Assembly: GCA_932521035.1 (NCBI GenBank)
Contig: OW051493.1
Span: forward strand, 868,001 to 932,000
From: Oscheius dolichura
Taxonomy: Eukaryota > Nematoda > Chromadorea > Rhabditida > Rhabditidae
Direction of reading: 5' to 3'
DNA length: 64,000 bases
Position 1 is the stretch's first letter; each line of letters begins with the position of its first letter. The notes beneath the pieces are model-generated. The model saw nothing but the letters and a program-made list of their open reading frames with translations, was not told where the DNA came from and made no database searches. Both the position numbers and the translations under genes were made by a program. Positions 46,296 to 57,400 of this stretch are shown one piece after another.

Positions 46296-46734
46296 ACCTT
46301 TAAACAAAATTTTTCGGGGGTTGACCTTATGCCGAAAGAGTCTCCGATGAGAAAATTAGTTTGATTTTGTTGTTGGCAAGAAGCTCTTCTCTTTTATTCT
46401 CCTATCAATACCGCTCTGCCCCCTTCTCCCCGCTTATTAAGACAATAACTGAGAGGCTAAAGAGAATCTGAGGAATAAAGAGCATTCATTGGACGTGTGT
46501 CATTCTTTTCTGTTCATAGTTTCATCGAGTTTGCTTTATAGTCAGCGACTTTGTCGGCTACAGTACCCCAAGGCAAAACGCCTATTTTTTGGCATTTCAC
46601 TTTTTTTGGCTGTCTGGAAGGCCTGTAACAGCTCAAATGGACTAAAATAATGTGAAGTACTACATGTGTGACGGGCTACCGAATTTTTTACCGGGGTTAT
46701 TGAGCTCAAACAAAGTGCGTTAGATTCGTCAGGA

Positions 46735-46815
46735 GGTGCTCTCTAAGATGGCTTTGAAATCTCGGAAAATGGTCGAGAAATAACCGAGATACGGAGGGCA
46801 ACACCACGTTCACAC
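46735..46815 (+). repeat. Dispersed repeat family F, copy 2 (diverged)
   Basis: GTGCTCTCTAAGATGGCTTT and AAATAACCGAGATACGGAGG parallel the copies at 31.6 and 50.1 kb. Confidence 0.5.
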
Positions 46816-46966
46816 CAGTAAGCTGGCGCGCCTGGCAAAAAAATGGCGGGCCAGAAAAATGCCGCACCTTGCGTTCTGCCCATGGAAAAAAACGCCCCAG
46901 GAATGTGCTTCCCCGCGTAAAACAAGCCCGCACAATGATTTTATTTCCAAGACCACGAGCTTCCCG

Positions 46967-47981
46967 TTATCCTCCATTGTTTTGGATATTATCGCAGACT
47001 CTCTCAACAATGCTGTCACGCAGTTTGGTATCCACAGTCTAAAGAATATTGTTACTTTCTTTAAAATAGAAAAGTCCTTACACTGTTGGCAAAATCGAAT
47101 GAAATGGCTTCTTTAGATGGATCGTTTACCAATTTCTTGAGGTCCTCCATCCTTTGATTTCGCGTGGTACTAGTAGTAGTAAAATTAGGATAGACTAGGA
47201 ACAGATCGACGGGACTATTTTTCACCTGAAAATTTATTATGTTGGATGGAGGGGTTACTGTAGGATTCGCGGTAGCTCACCATTTGTACAGCTGTCGTAT
47301 TAAATTTCAAATCAGCCTCGCTTGGCTCTCCGTCAGTAATCAGTATTATCAGGGCTCTGTCCTCATTGGTGTAATTCTGAAAACGACGATTTCACCCATT
47401 TGACCCCCTCAACCAACCAGCTCCTTCCGTTTTTGATCCCAAACTGTGACGGTGTCGATCACGGCAGTATAAGTATGCGTGTCACAATTCTGCAATTGTG
47501 TGTAGACGGCTTCGGAAGCGGCTTCCCAAGTCGCGTTAGTCCACTGTCCCGCTTTGAGAACCCGGGTCATATTTTTGGGGCAAAGCGGGCAGCACCAATT
47601 GGTGTAGTCCTCACTGGAGAACTGCTTCATGACTACCGTGAAATTATTCGAGATCACGCCGATGAAGCTATTAACGAGACCCTTGATATCCTTCCACTTG
47701 TTGTAGGTCGTCCAGTTTTTAGACCAGTCCACTGGGGTTCCATTTGCTTGGATGAATGTTCCATTTCCCATTGATGTGGAGCCGTCGACCAGGAAGATTA
47801 TTGCTTTGTAATAGGAGCTCCAGCATTTATTCAGCTCAGGAATAGGCGAACTGTTAAATACGCTACTAGAAGGAGACTGTAACACTTACATAGTTGTTGC
47901 CGGGTTTTCATGACCACAAGCGTGGCAATGCCACTTGTGGCCAAGGGCTATGGCAGCCAAGACAAAGAGAAGCGTTCGCAT
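46967..47981 (-). CDS. Secreted VWA-domain protein (VWA gene 2)
   Basis: Five exons: 47890-47981, 47418-47850, 47281-47376, 47082-47225 and 46967-47038; 837 nt, 278 aa. A signal peptide (MRTLLFVLAAIALG) leads almost directly to the VWA domain, without a Thr-rich stalk. MIDAS residues: DGSTS (D53) and ITDG. The family insert CCPLCPKNMTRVL and the phrases NCDTHTYTAVIDTV and LFLVYPN are shared with VWA gene 1. The intron after KREL-type sequence is at the same place in all three VWA genes. Intron 1 is only 39 nt and contains stop codons in frame, so it must be removed. AATAAA (minus) is at 46940-46945. Probably an extracellular binding protein; the ligand is unknown. Confidence 0.9.
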
Positions 47982-48205
47982 TGGCTAGAGGATAGCTGTG
48001 CATTTTTCGAGAAGAAGAGCTCTTTTATGCCTTGTTTCTAGACATTCACATGTTTCGGTGAGCTCTAACAAAGGCAGAAGCCGATTTGAAAGACAGACTG
48101 GAGACTATGTCTAGTTTGAATGTGAAGAAAGTCACGTACCAGGACTCTGTCGGCACCCTTAGCTCGAAAACAGCCGCGAAAGACACTACCATGCCGGGGA
48201 TCGGT

Positions 48206-48336
48206 CCTCGATATTCCGGCTCCCTGCACCCGTAAAACCTCGGCAACACAATGGTATAAAGGCTCCCCCTAGTTTTGTATAAAGATGATCCTAAACTGCC
48301 GAGACTTTACGGGTGCAGGGGAGCGGATTATCGACA
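48206..48336 (+). repeat. MITE family A, copy 6
   Basis: CTCGATATTCCGGCTCCCTG at the left and GGTGCAGGGGAGCGGATTAT at the right, with the core TTTTGTATAAAGATGATCC. It lies between the divergent VWA genes 2 and 3. Confidence 0.8.
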
Positions 48337-48670
48337 ACCCAGCCACCGCGTGAATGGGTAAATGAGCCAATATCTCGGCCATTTCTTGACCATTTTCGGA
48401 ATTTCAAAGGCCAACTTGTACAGGTCATGTTGTAATGTTCTTTTCTTTCTTTGTCAGCCAAGAAGGGGAAAGATCCTAATTTCCAAATATGTATCTTTCC
48501 TCCTACTTTTGGGCTTCTATTCTTCGAATTCAGATTTTGCAATCAATAGGAAAAGTGGCCGCTGAAAATTGTCTGTTAGTTGTTTCATTGAGTTCTGTAG
48601 AAATCGGCCGCTAGGACAAATCAATTGCCAGCCGGCTGTCTGGCTTCTTCTTCTGTCCCATACTGTGGAA

Positions 48671-50030
48671 ATGCGCTGGTGTGCTTTTCTCCTGCTGCTT
48701 GTCTACTCTCTCCAACCGGCTCAGCCTACCTGTGAAAAAAACTGCCTGTCTAACAGCGGCTACAAGGCTTTTATCATCCTGGTCGATGGCTCCTCTTCCA
48801 TGGGAAATGGCACCTATTTGGATAGAAACAATAAACCTGTGAACTGGCCATCGGACTTCACATCTAATGATCTATGGCGATACGTTGAGAATTTCGTCAA
48901 TTTCTTTATCGAAATCATCCCGAGGTATTCTTTATATTCCATTTTTAAAACACTCTATGTGGCTTGGTCCTCGATAGTCCGATCTCCTGCACCCATAAAG
49001 TCTCGGCAAGACAAAAGAATAAAGGCGTCACCGTTTTGTAACAGTTTTGGATAAAGATGACCCTCCTGCAGAGACTTTACGGGTGCAGGGGATCGGATGA
49101 TCCAGTCCCCCTCTGATGGGGGGACCAGTAAGGCGCATTTTGGGGGAAGTGCTTTTTCTGCGCCATAGTTCTATAATCTTTGGTAAACTGTAGTAAAGAG
49201 ATCGGAGCTTCTACAAGGAAAAGTCACCTTATTCTCCCGAAAATGCTCCTTCTTGACCCGGATCCGGTGCGCCTACAATTGGTGGATTTTTAATAGTTTT
49301 ACTGTAATTTTAAAAGAAGCCGAGAGGCTTTATTTCAGTCCCACTATTGTATGGAAACCTTTTTCTTTCAGAAAAATGGTAGTTGTGATGAAACAGTATT
49401 CAAGTGATGACTACAGAGAGAAAGGCTACTGTGCCTCTTGCCCGGAGAACTTGACCCGCGTCTTGCAACCAGAATGGACTGATTTCAACTTTAAAAAATC
49501 CAGCAAGGAGGTCTTTCGCCCCTGGACAAATGGCGATACGTATACGTTCCAAGCAGTGGTCAGGGTCGCCAAAATTTGGGGACAACGGCGAGCAGCGGTA
49601 ACCGTTTTTGGTCTAATATTAATTTTCTGTATTTTTCAGCGATTCAACGCCACGGACAAGGCTCTTCTCCTCCTAATTACCGACGGTCAACCGAGCGGTG
49701 GTGATGTAACGGATAATGCAGATATTGCAAAGCAAGCGGTTAATTTTTTTTTAGATTTTTCAATTTTCCCACGTTTTACAGATAGCGGACAACGGATTGG
49801 ACGTGTTCCTGGTCTTTCCGAGCCAAAGTTCCAATGATAACGCAACCGTGAAGGGAATGACTATCCTCAGAGAGAAGCTCCTGCACAATGTCAATGATGT
49901 CTTCACCTGGGACAAGAATAAAGTGGCCATGGACCGAAATTTGGTCGACATTGTAACGACCACCATGTGCCGCTCGCATGCAGTCCACACCCAGTTGAAG
50001 GCAGCGGCACACGCCCGTGCAAAGTTGTGA
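48671..50030 (+). CDS. Secreted VWA-domain protein (VWA gene 3)
   Basis: Four exons: 48671-48924, 49372-49597, 49640-49738 and 49782-50030; 828 nt, 275 aa. Signal peptide MRWCAFLLLLVYSLQPAQ, then two cysteines and a VWA domain with DGSSS (D39) and ITDG. The insert reads YCASCPENLTRVL, with the same CxxCPxxLTRVL core as genes 1 and 2, but the C-terminal third is different (VFLVFPSQSS then a Lys/Arg-rich end). It is the only family member on the plus strand and is divergent from gene 2, so an inverted duplication is likely. Intron 1 was invaded by a family A and a family C MITE side by side. AATAAA at 50035-50040 starts only 5 nt after the stop. The true start could be an upstream in-frame ATG at 48569, but the signal peptide favours 48671. 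Confidence 0.9.
48969..49100 (+). repeat. MITE family A, copy 7
   Basis: CTCGATAGTCCGATCTCCTG at the left and TTACGGGTGCAGGGGATCGG at the right, with the core AAAGGCGTCACCGTTTTGTA. In intron 1 of VWA gene 3. Confidence 0.85.
49124..49270. repeat. MITE family C, copy 2
   Basis: CCAGTAAGGCGCATTTTGGG at the left; TCCCGAAAATGCTCCTTCTT and GACCCGGATCCGGTGCGC at the right, matching 12604-12788. It starts 24 bp after MITE A copy 7. Confidence 0.65.
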
Positions 50031-50034
50031 ATCA

Positions 50035-50040
50035 AATAAA
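50035..50040 (+). terminator. Poly(A) signal of VWA gene 3
   Basis: AATAAA 5 nt downstream of the stop codon. Confidence 0.7.
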
Positions 50041-50104
50041 GAATCGAACGTGGGGCTTGAGATTGTTTTGTGGGGTCGGTTGTGATGTATTTGGGTTGAT
50101 TAGA

Positions 50105-50190
50105 ATTGTCTTTTTGTGCTCTCCAACTAGGTCTTTGAATTTTTGAAATCGACCAATAAATGACCGAGATACGGACACAAACACCCAACT
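50105..50190 (+). repeat. Dispersed repeat family F, copy 3
   Basis: GTGCTCTCCAACTAGGTCTT and AAATGACCGAGATACGGACA are nearly identical to 31600-31670. Confidence 0.65.
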
Positions 50191-50543
50191 CTTCCCTCTA
50201 CGCCCGAAATTGAGCGCATTTCGCCCATGCTTTTGAATAAACTTCTGGACAACGTGTAGTTTTCAAATTCGTACTTTTTGAAAAGAAGATACTCATTCAA
50301 TTGCTCGTCAGCAATGAGATCTTTCGTTATTTTCCACCCTTGAAAATATATATATTTTGTTTTTCTAAGAGACGATATAAAGAAGCGAGACGATAAAGTG
50401 TAATTCTTGCATGTGTGTATTTCTCTACCATGCTTGTCAGGTCCCCCGAGACACCGAAAAAGTCGCCATTTCGTCTTTATAAATCGTGTATTCAATACAT
50501 ACATAAATGTATATTTCCCTTCAAAAGTCCTTCTTCTTCTTGT

Positions 50544-53500
50544 TCACAGAGCCGCCGCCGTTTTCTTTACGGATATTTTTCCTGTTCTCTTGCTTCCGTC
50601 GGATTCTTCTACTGAAATATTGAATTGCTAATTTTCCCGATACTCGATGTGTAAGCAATTGTTTCAGCTGGATGTTTCTTTTTTAGTAAAGCGGCCAAAA
50701 CAAGAAAAAGCACAAAACGACATTTATTGACAAGACAACAAGAACGAGAGACATCACGGGGCAAAACAAACGGGCACAGTGACAAGATACGGTAGCATGA
50801 CAAGAAGAAGCAAAGAATTTCGAAAATTTGAATTTCGCGACAAAACCAAACATTCTAAAAGACAAAATAGGCACATTGAAACAAGAAAAAAAGAACAGAA
50901 AATTACCATCGACTACACGGACAACAATCAAGCACAGAATAGCGATGATCTATGGACGAAATGAACCACTTACGGGCTATTTGGATGAAGAGAATCCCCC
51001 AGATTAGGGACCAAATGTAGCCGATTAACACGGGAGCCAGGAGGAGCTGCAAAGATAAAAAAATGCACTAATTCCACTAATACATGACAATACCATAAAT
51101 TGGCTAACCAAAACTTTTTTGTTTTATTTTGGAGATAAATTGTAGGTGAAACGGAACCAGTAGTGAACTTCGCGTTTGAGGAAACAATATGGTACCGTAG
51201 CTCCCGATTATATGCTAGGAAAATTACGATTCCCCCTAATAAGGCGGTCGCTAAGATCCACATCCACTGGGGAAAAGAATTTTATTGATAAAAATCCCAA
51301 ATATAGCCCATTTCCAATACGGATATTCCACGGATTCAAATTTGGCGGCGCGTCTTCGCTATGGGGTCATGTTTGAAAGCTTCCTGGTCCCGTAGCGGAG
51401 AGGTTTTTCCTAGGAATATCCGTTGGACATGGATTATAGCTCTTCAAAAATGGCATTACCCATTCAGGGCTGCACGATAGTGAAATTTTGCCCGATACGA
51501 TACGATATTGGCGGGTTGGCGTATCGAGCTCGATACCGATACGATACGCCACTATCGAGGGCTTCCGTATCGTATCGTCGATACGATACTCGATAGTAAG
51601 AAAAAGGTCGTTCGAATCCCTGCGTCAAAAAAAGTTTGCTTTTTTAGTGAGTATGCCCTACAGGATAGAATAGTATTATAGACTCGTTTATTGAAAAAAT
51701 GGTAACAATAACAAAAAATTAATTAAAATAAGCAGAGCTGAATCTAAGAGAGCTCGCATCTGGCGCGCCTACGCGTTAAACTGCGTGCACTATCGTATCG
51801 AATTTCGTCGATGTATCAGGTATATTTACACGATATTTTTGCCCTCGGCGTATCGGATTCGAAACGATACGATATATATCGAGGGCGGCCGTATCGAATT
51901 TTCGATAGTAATTCGATACGAATATCGAGATCGATACGCGTTGATACACGATACGATACGATGCATCGTGCAGCTGACAGGATTCAAAGCGTTTTCCTCA
52001 TCCACCTATATTACAAACGACCAATTGCCCTCTCTTTTTCTTTTTGACACTTTATTCAGGAACCGAAACATGTTTTTGTGCACCAATTTGGCTATAAATG
52101 ACGGATGAAACTGGAAGAGTGGTATTCGTTGAGTGAGAATGTTGTCGCTTTCCATTTATATGGAGAAAAAGCTAATTTTCTTACTTATTGCCACGCTCAC
52201 TGATTCACAGAGAAAACCCTATTTTTACTAATAAAAACCCCAAATAACTCTTCAAAATGAGATTTTCAACTAATTTTTGATATTGTCCATTTTCAACGAG
52301 CAGAATTTTCCATTGAGGACCATTTGTCAGTTTGGCTAACAAAAGCGCCCGAATTTCTGTTTGAAATTGAGAATCAGGCAACTTTGCTGATTATGTTCCT
52401 AAATGGCCCCCAATGGAAAATTCCTTCAGTTGGAAAGTTTCATAAATTGTAGTAAAACTCATTTATCTATCTACCCTAATATTTAGAAAAATGATTTCCT
52501 CTATTTCTTTCAAAAGAGACGTTTCACAACACAATAAACTAGCTTTTTACGGTTCTTTAGAGTAAAAAAGTGAATTTTTCTACCTGTAATAAGGCGGCAA
52601 ATGAATTTGTGGCGCAGGATCCCCATTTGGTTTGAGTTCTTCGGTCAGCACAACAAAGGACTGACAAACCGGCAAGAAATGTTCCTGAAAAGAAAAATCG
52701 AAATATTTTTTTTTGGTTTTGGAGGGACTAGATAGATTTTGCTCTCTTCTGGCACTATTACCTGCTCGAGTTTCTTGAATTTCTAAAATACGTTTTTTCC
52801 AAAATTTTCCAGTTTCCGTAGAATTTAAACTCTCCCCAGCTCGTTCTTTTTGTTTTCCATTACAACATAGACTGGGAGAAGGGAGAAAATGCTCTCAGCT
52901 CATCAATCCCCAGGAGGATTAGCCGGAGAAGATGCCGGATGACGAGGGATACACTTCAGAAAAAACAGAAAGGTCACCACTTTTTAGTTGAGGAAGTAGA
53001 AAAGATAAGGTTTCGGGAATCGGTTATAAAAACTTTCTTCAATTTTTTTTGCTGAAATTACGAAAGTCTCCAAAGAAATGGCAATTTTACGGCGGCAATA
53101 AGTCACACCCGTGTGTTCTCTCCGACTGCACTTGAACCCCATTCTCGCGGGGGCTTTGTTTGATTGCAGTTTTCTTCAACGGCACCCGTTAGCGGGGGAA
53201 AATGATAATGCGGAACAGATGGCAGCTGGGGGAAAAAAAGGAAAATGGGAAAATTGATGTGAAATTTTGGGGAGAAATTGGTCGACAAGAGTAGTTTTAG
53301 GCTTTGGGAATTGGATAAAATGGAGAATCCGGAATATTTTTGCTTGAGGCATGATTTTTGAATGGCCATATTATAAAATACAGACGAAAAACAAAAACAT
53401 ACGAAAAGGAAAAGTAGGCAATTTTCCTTTTCTTTGTGCTTCAAGAGTTCGGTAAAATGAAGAATGTGGGCTCCATTTACTGCAAATCAGAGTCGCTGCA

Positions 53501-54162
53501 TTTCGAATTACATTTTGTAAACAGCGGGCAGTAAAGGGGAGATGTTGTTTACCCTTACACAGACCAGAAAACGGAGAAATTGATGTGAAATTTTGAAGAG
53601 GAATTGGCTGAAAGGGATAGTTTTATGCTTTGAGAACTGAATAAAACAGTCAATAAATAGAATTTCCAATAAATCGATCGAAAGTGGAGGAACTTTACAT
53701 GGGGCGAAACTGATACAACAGGTTTTTTTTTGTTTTGAAGGGCAGATAAAATTTAAAATAAGGACTGAAAACAGTTTTGTGAAAAGAGTTGTCGAAAATT
53801 ACATATTTTAAACTTTTAGTTGCTCCGTTTGAATGAACTGCTTGTAAAAATGAAAGAAAAGACCGAGAAGCTGGAACTCACCCAATCCTGGAAACAGAAT
53901 ATTACAGATGAGGCAGAAGACCGCCAAGGTCATCGGCATACAGGGAATAGCCCGTCGGAATTTACCTTGATGCTGAAATTTTAAGAAATCTCTCTAATAA
54001 AATGGTCTGGGCACAGTATTCTTATCAGCGGACCGTGGAAAAGGATCGGTCATAAATGTTTGGTATAAAAGAAGGAAAATTCACCTGTACAACGGAAATG
54101 GAAACCCGTTCTTTGTCGACCCGAGCGTGTGGCTCTTCTTCAAATTCAAATTCCATGTCCAT
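50544..54162 (-). CDS. stum: STUM/SPEC3 family small membrane protein
   Basis: Exons 54085-54168 (start codon at 54160-54162), 53882-53972, 52584-52684, 50974-51046 and a tentative last exon 50544-50611. The phases agree and give about 136 aa, close to the roughly 140 aa of the family. Signature phrases: FRRAIPCMPMTLAVFC, NILFPGLGTFLAGLSVLCC, then LLQLLLAPVLIGYIWS and LIWGILF, i.e. two hydrophobic hairpins after an acidic N-terminus (MDMEFEFEEEP). In Drosophila, Stum helps proprioceptive neurons sense mechanical stretch; SPEC3 is a sea-urchin ciliary protein. A role in sensory neurons here is inference. TTTCAG stands directly before AACGAAATGG, so the first visible exon may be a trans-splice site or an internal exon with more coding sequence upstream. 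The last exon is chosen by phase and is the weakest part. Confidence 0.85.
51302..51439. repeat. MITE family B, copy 2
   Basis: CCCATTTCCAATACGGATAT at the left and ATATCCGTTGGACATGG at the right, around an inner GTCCCGTAGCGGAG arm whose partner is mutated. In the last large intron of the STUM gene. Confidence 0.75.
51467..51976. repeat. CGATA-rich inverted-repeat element
   Basis: About 510 bp. It begins with GGGCTGCACGATAGTG and ends with ACGATGCATCGTGCAGCT, so the tips are complementary. Both ends are dense in CGATACGATAC-type words. The centre has a tRNA B-box-like GTTCGAATCCCTGCGTC followed by TTTGCTTTTTTAG. Inside a STUM intron. Confidence 0.65.
53000..53850. other. STUM intron sequence with a weak internal duplication
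   Basis: TTGATGTGAAATTTTGGGGA, AGTAGTTTTAGGCTTTGGGA and ATTGGATAAAATGG near 53255-53325 recur at about 53580-53650. No coding signal was seen. Confidence 0.4.
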
Positions 54163-54426
54163 TTCGTTCTGAAACTTCTAGTCGAATAGTATTGCCGATT
54201 TTAGCTTTCTCTTGGTTATCAACTGTACTTGAGACGAAAATAATTGAAGAAAAAGAAAAGGGATAGTCGGAATGGAACAATTGACGGCAGCGATTCATAT
54301 CATTCATGGAAAACATGAAAAAATATTGTTTTGGTAACTCTAGGTTACTGTAGACAACACAGATTTGGAAATATTGGTTCCACCGGCTAATTTTCTCTAC
54401 AAGAATAAGGATCACAGTACCCTTTA

Positions 54427-54572
54427 TATAGTCCATTTCCAACGGAAAATACATCGATTCAAAGTTTGCGGTGCGTCTTCGTTGCGGGACCAACTTACTG
54501 TTCACCTGATCCCGTAGCGGAGATGCGCCGCGAGATTTGAATCGACGTCTTTTCCGTTGGAAACGGACTATA
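54427..54572. repeat. MITE family B, copy 3
   Basis: TATAGTCCATTTCCAACGGA at the left, TCCGTTGGAAACGGACTATA at the right, with a GATCCCGTAGCGGAG arm inside. It lies about 260 bp upstream of the first STUM exon. Confidence 0.85.
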
Positions 54573-55339
54573 TCGATTTTTTGAATTTTTCAAAAATTGA
54601 GTTCAAAACGTCTATTTTCGATTTACAGTCACTTTATGTCTTTCTTGAAACTTCAAAAATCAGAAGAAGAAAATTCAGTACGAAAAAGTAAAAGAAATAC
54701 AGAAAGTATCACTAATAAAGAAATGAGAACATTCAAAACTCATTTTTCCGGGAAAAATGGTCCTGACTGGAAAAAAATGGGTGAAATAGAAGCTAGGTGA
54801 TCGAAAATGAGCTCGGGCGTTATTCTAAACTAATGGACTCCCCCCGTGAGTCCATCTATTTTTCCCCTTTTTCTCTTCACTCTATCTTCGGCTCTGACCC
54901 GTCCAGGGACTTGAGTAATTGGCGAAAACATGCCAGGAAAGGGGGAATGAGCAGGGGGGAATGGCTTCAGTGGAAAGGGCCAAAAGGGAGGGCGGAGGGG
55001 AGGGGATCTTGTTGAGATCTGTGCTGTTTCTGCGACGGGGCAGCCAGCAGCACTCAAGAATGACATCCCCCTTTCGACACACCACCGTGTGTCTCTGTGT
55101 GTATGCTCACAAATAATCATCGTCCAAACACATTCGAGCGGCGAGGAGGGGACAATAACAATGGGAGGGGTAGTTGGACTCATTTGGCAGCAGTTATTTG
55201 GGATAAGCGGAAACTCACAGATTGAACTAGCCTAGAAAATGAAAAATATAAAATATTGATGAAAATTTTTAAAACTGACCCGGTCTCTATCAATCCGGCC
55301 ATTAAAGGAAGCCTACCGCAGTAAAATTGCGCGCTACAG

Positions 55340-55372
55340 TGCTCCCTGCCGACATCTTACGGGTGCAGCAGC
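55340..55372 (+). repeat. Remnant of MITE family A
   Basis: Only the right arm survives: GCCGACATCTTACGGGTGCA. Confidence 0.5.
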
Positions 55373-55515
55373 GATATCCTTCAATTTTTAGCTTTTAGCC
55401 ATTTTTGATGCTATTTTCACGTTTTCCAAAGATTTTTAGTGGTATATTTATTAGAAAATATTACAATAAGTATCACAAAAGCGAAATAGAAGTTTCTTGG
55501 GCAAGCAGAAGTCTT

Positions 55516-56217
55516 CTATCCGTCTTCATCCGATTCTGAAAGCAACTTAATAAAATAATGATTCTAAATAATTCAACTGACCTGAAAAATATTCTACGTC
55601 GTTCTCCTGACCAAATAGAAGCTTGTCCTGAAAAAAAATATCGCCTGAAATTTAGCAGAAATATAATAACGTAACCATAAAGCCAAAAGAAAACTCTAAA
55701 TTATCACATTTTCGCTATTTGCAAACTTTTGGCAGGTTTTTTGATCGGCTTCCGTCATTGTATCAAATAAAATCCCGATGAGATTACATAAAGTATTCAT
55801 GAAACCAAAAGAAAACCTCAAAATTGTCAAAATTCCACAACTTTCAAGGTTTTAGTATTTCTGTGTGTAGACTGCGGTAGAAATCCTCTATTTTTGTTGA
55901 AAACTCCCACAAAATGGTCCACTATATCGTAACAACTTTTCCGGAATTAAAATAAAGCCGTTTCCAAACCGAAAAAGACTGAACAGCGACAGATTTTCGC
56001 TATGACAAGACTTTTGGTGGTTTCGCTTCCGGATTACTGTAGAATTTCTCTACAGTTGCTGAAAATGCGGTTTGTTTTGTAGTTGCATCACTACAGTAAT
56101 CCATTTCTGCAAACCTCTGAGCATCGGTCAGAGGTTTGCAGAAATGGTGGTGGTGTCATTGTCCGTAGCTGCTTTTCCAAAAAGAAGCAAAAGTAGAAGA
56201 AGCAGCAAATTCATCTG
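55516..56217 (-). other. Possible small secreted-protein gene or its remains
   Basis: After a CCTACAG acceptor at about 56217, a frame reads MNLLLLLLLLLFGKAATDND followed by TTTISANL and a stop: a clear signal-peptide start. The stop falls inside a perfect hairpin (56101-56147). About 500 bp downstream, two exon-like pieces with good splice signals (55582-55627 and 55516-55535) read DKLLFGQENDVEYFS and ESDEDG-stop. The pieces may belong to one gene whose first exon was interrupted by the hairpin, or be unrelated. Confidence 0.3.
56101..56147. repeat. Perfect 20-bp stem hairpin
   Basis: CCATTTCTGCAAACCTCTGA and its exact complement TCAGAGGTTTGCAGAAATGG are separated by 7 bp (GCATCGG). Too short for a transposon with open ends; it may be a small palindromic insertion or a structured RNA element. 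Confidence 0.8.
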
Positions 56218-56867
56218 TAGGAAATCAACCAGCTGATGGAGAATGAGACAGGGTAAAAAATAAAATGGACGGAAAGTTTTGATCCGATTAAAATGTCTCG
56301 TCGGAACATTACTAATCGCCTTTTTGTAATTTTTTGGGATTGCTGGAATGGGAAAGAAATGACCTCAAGCTCTAATTGAAAAATTACCATTCCCGAAGAA
56401 AGACGAATTTTATTCCGTTCGTAAAACAAAAAAATGTCCTTCTCCTGAAAAAGGAGCCTACCGTAGTCCCTTGAGGACAAGCGCCTCTACTGGAGAATAA
56501 AATAAGGAATAAGGGCGCTTGGTACATTTTTGTTTTGGCATATGATAACTGGTGCAGTGCGTAACGAAAAGATTACCAATACTCTCACCTAGACTTCTTA
56601 TTCTCTTCCTGTAACTTCAAAGAGCAATGTGTGATAACGCAAATTTCCAAAATATTAGCCTCTAGAAAACTCTCTTGCTTTATCTTGTTCCTGAAACAAA
56701 TCAAAATTTTCAATTGTACGCCGTCACCGCGATTTCAGCTTGGAAAGCAAGGCTCGTATTTTACAAAGACAGAAAATGGAAACATTTCAAGGTAACGTGC
56801 ACTATTGATCCGTTTTCAATCGTTTGGAGCACCCTGCCTATTTGCCGTTATCAACGGGACCTTTTTT

Positions 56868-57060
56868 CACTTTTCTATAATAATATGCGTTATGTAACCC
56901 GCAACTTTTTTTGAGCTGAAGAATTGAGAGTAGGCTCATTCGAACCGATAATTTTTAACAGTGACGAATCGACAGCACTTTACCAAAGTTAAGCCCTTTT
57001 TCTATAGCCGGCCGGGTTCGGACAGCCAACTGTCAAAAATGGTTTCGCTTTTCTTTTGTA
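56868..57060 (+). repeat. Dispersed element with GTTATGTAACCC-type end, fullest copy
   Basis: Runs from GCGTTATGTAACCCGCAACT through TGAGAGTAGGCTCATTCGAA and CTTTACCAAAGTTAAGCCC to AAAAATGGTTTCGCTTTTC. It matches the reverse complement of 4365-4735. Confidence 0.6.
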
Positions 57061-57400
57061 AAAATCTGTAATTCTGACCAAAACCAACGGAACGGAGTAG
57101 ACCCCAGCGCGGAGCCTCCACCAACACAAAACGGGGGCGTCGGCCGGCCGCCGGCCGGCCAAGGCGCCCCTCTCAATAAAACTGGAAAAATTCTTATCGT
57201 CGACTTGAAATTCCGTTACAAATAAATTTCACGGTACAAACCGCACAAAAATTATTGCGACAACGCTTCTGCTACGGTTGCGTAGCTTTAGATAAGGATC
57301 AAAAAATACAAAACACCACGTTTTCAACAATTTTTGAAATGAATCCTCTTGAATAGGAATACTTTAAAGGGAGGGAAAGATTTATTTGTTTAATAGGGGA

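Noticed and set aside
46706-47116. Several overlapping frames downstream of VWA gene 2
   Set aside because: They lie in repeat family F and the 3' part of VWA gene 2 read in wrong frames.
50970-51263. Single long frame across the STUM exon at 50974-51046 and its intron
   Set aside because: Only the 73-nt exon part matches the family; the preceding frame crosses the intron in the wrong register.
54830-55183. Overlapping proline-rich frames on both strands
   Set aside because: GC-richer patch upstream of the STUM gene that leaves several frames open at once; no family or splice evidence.
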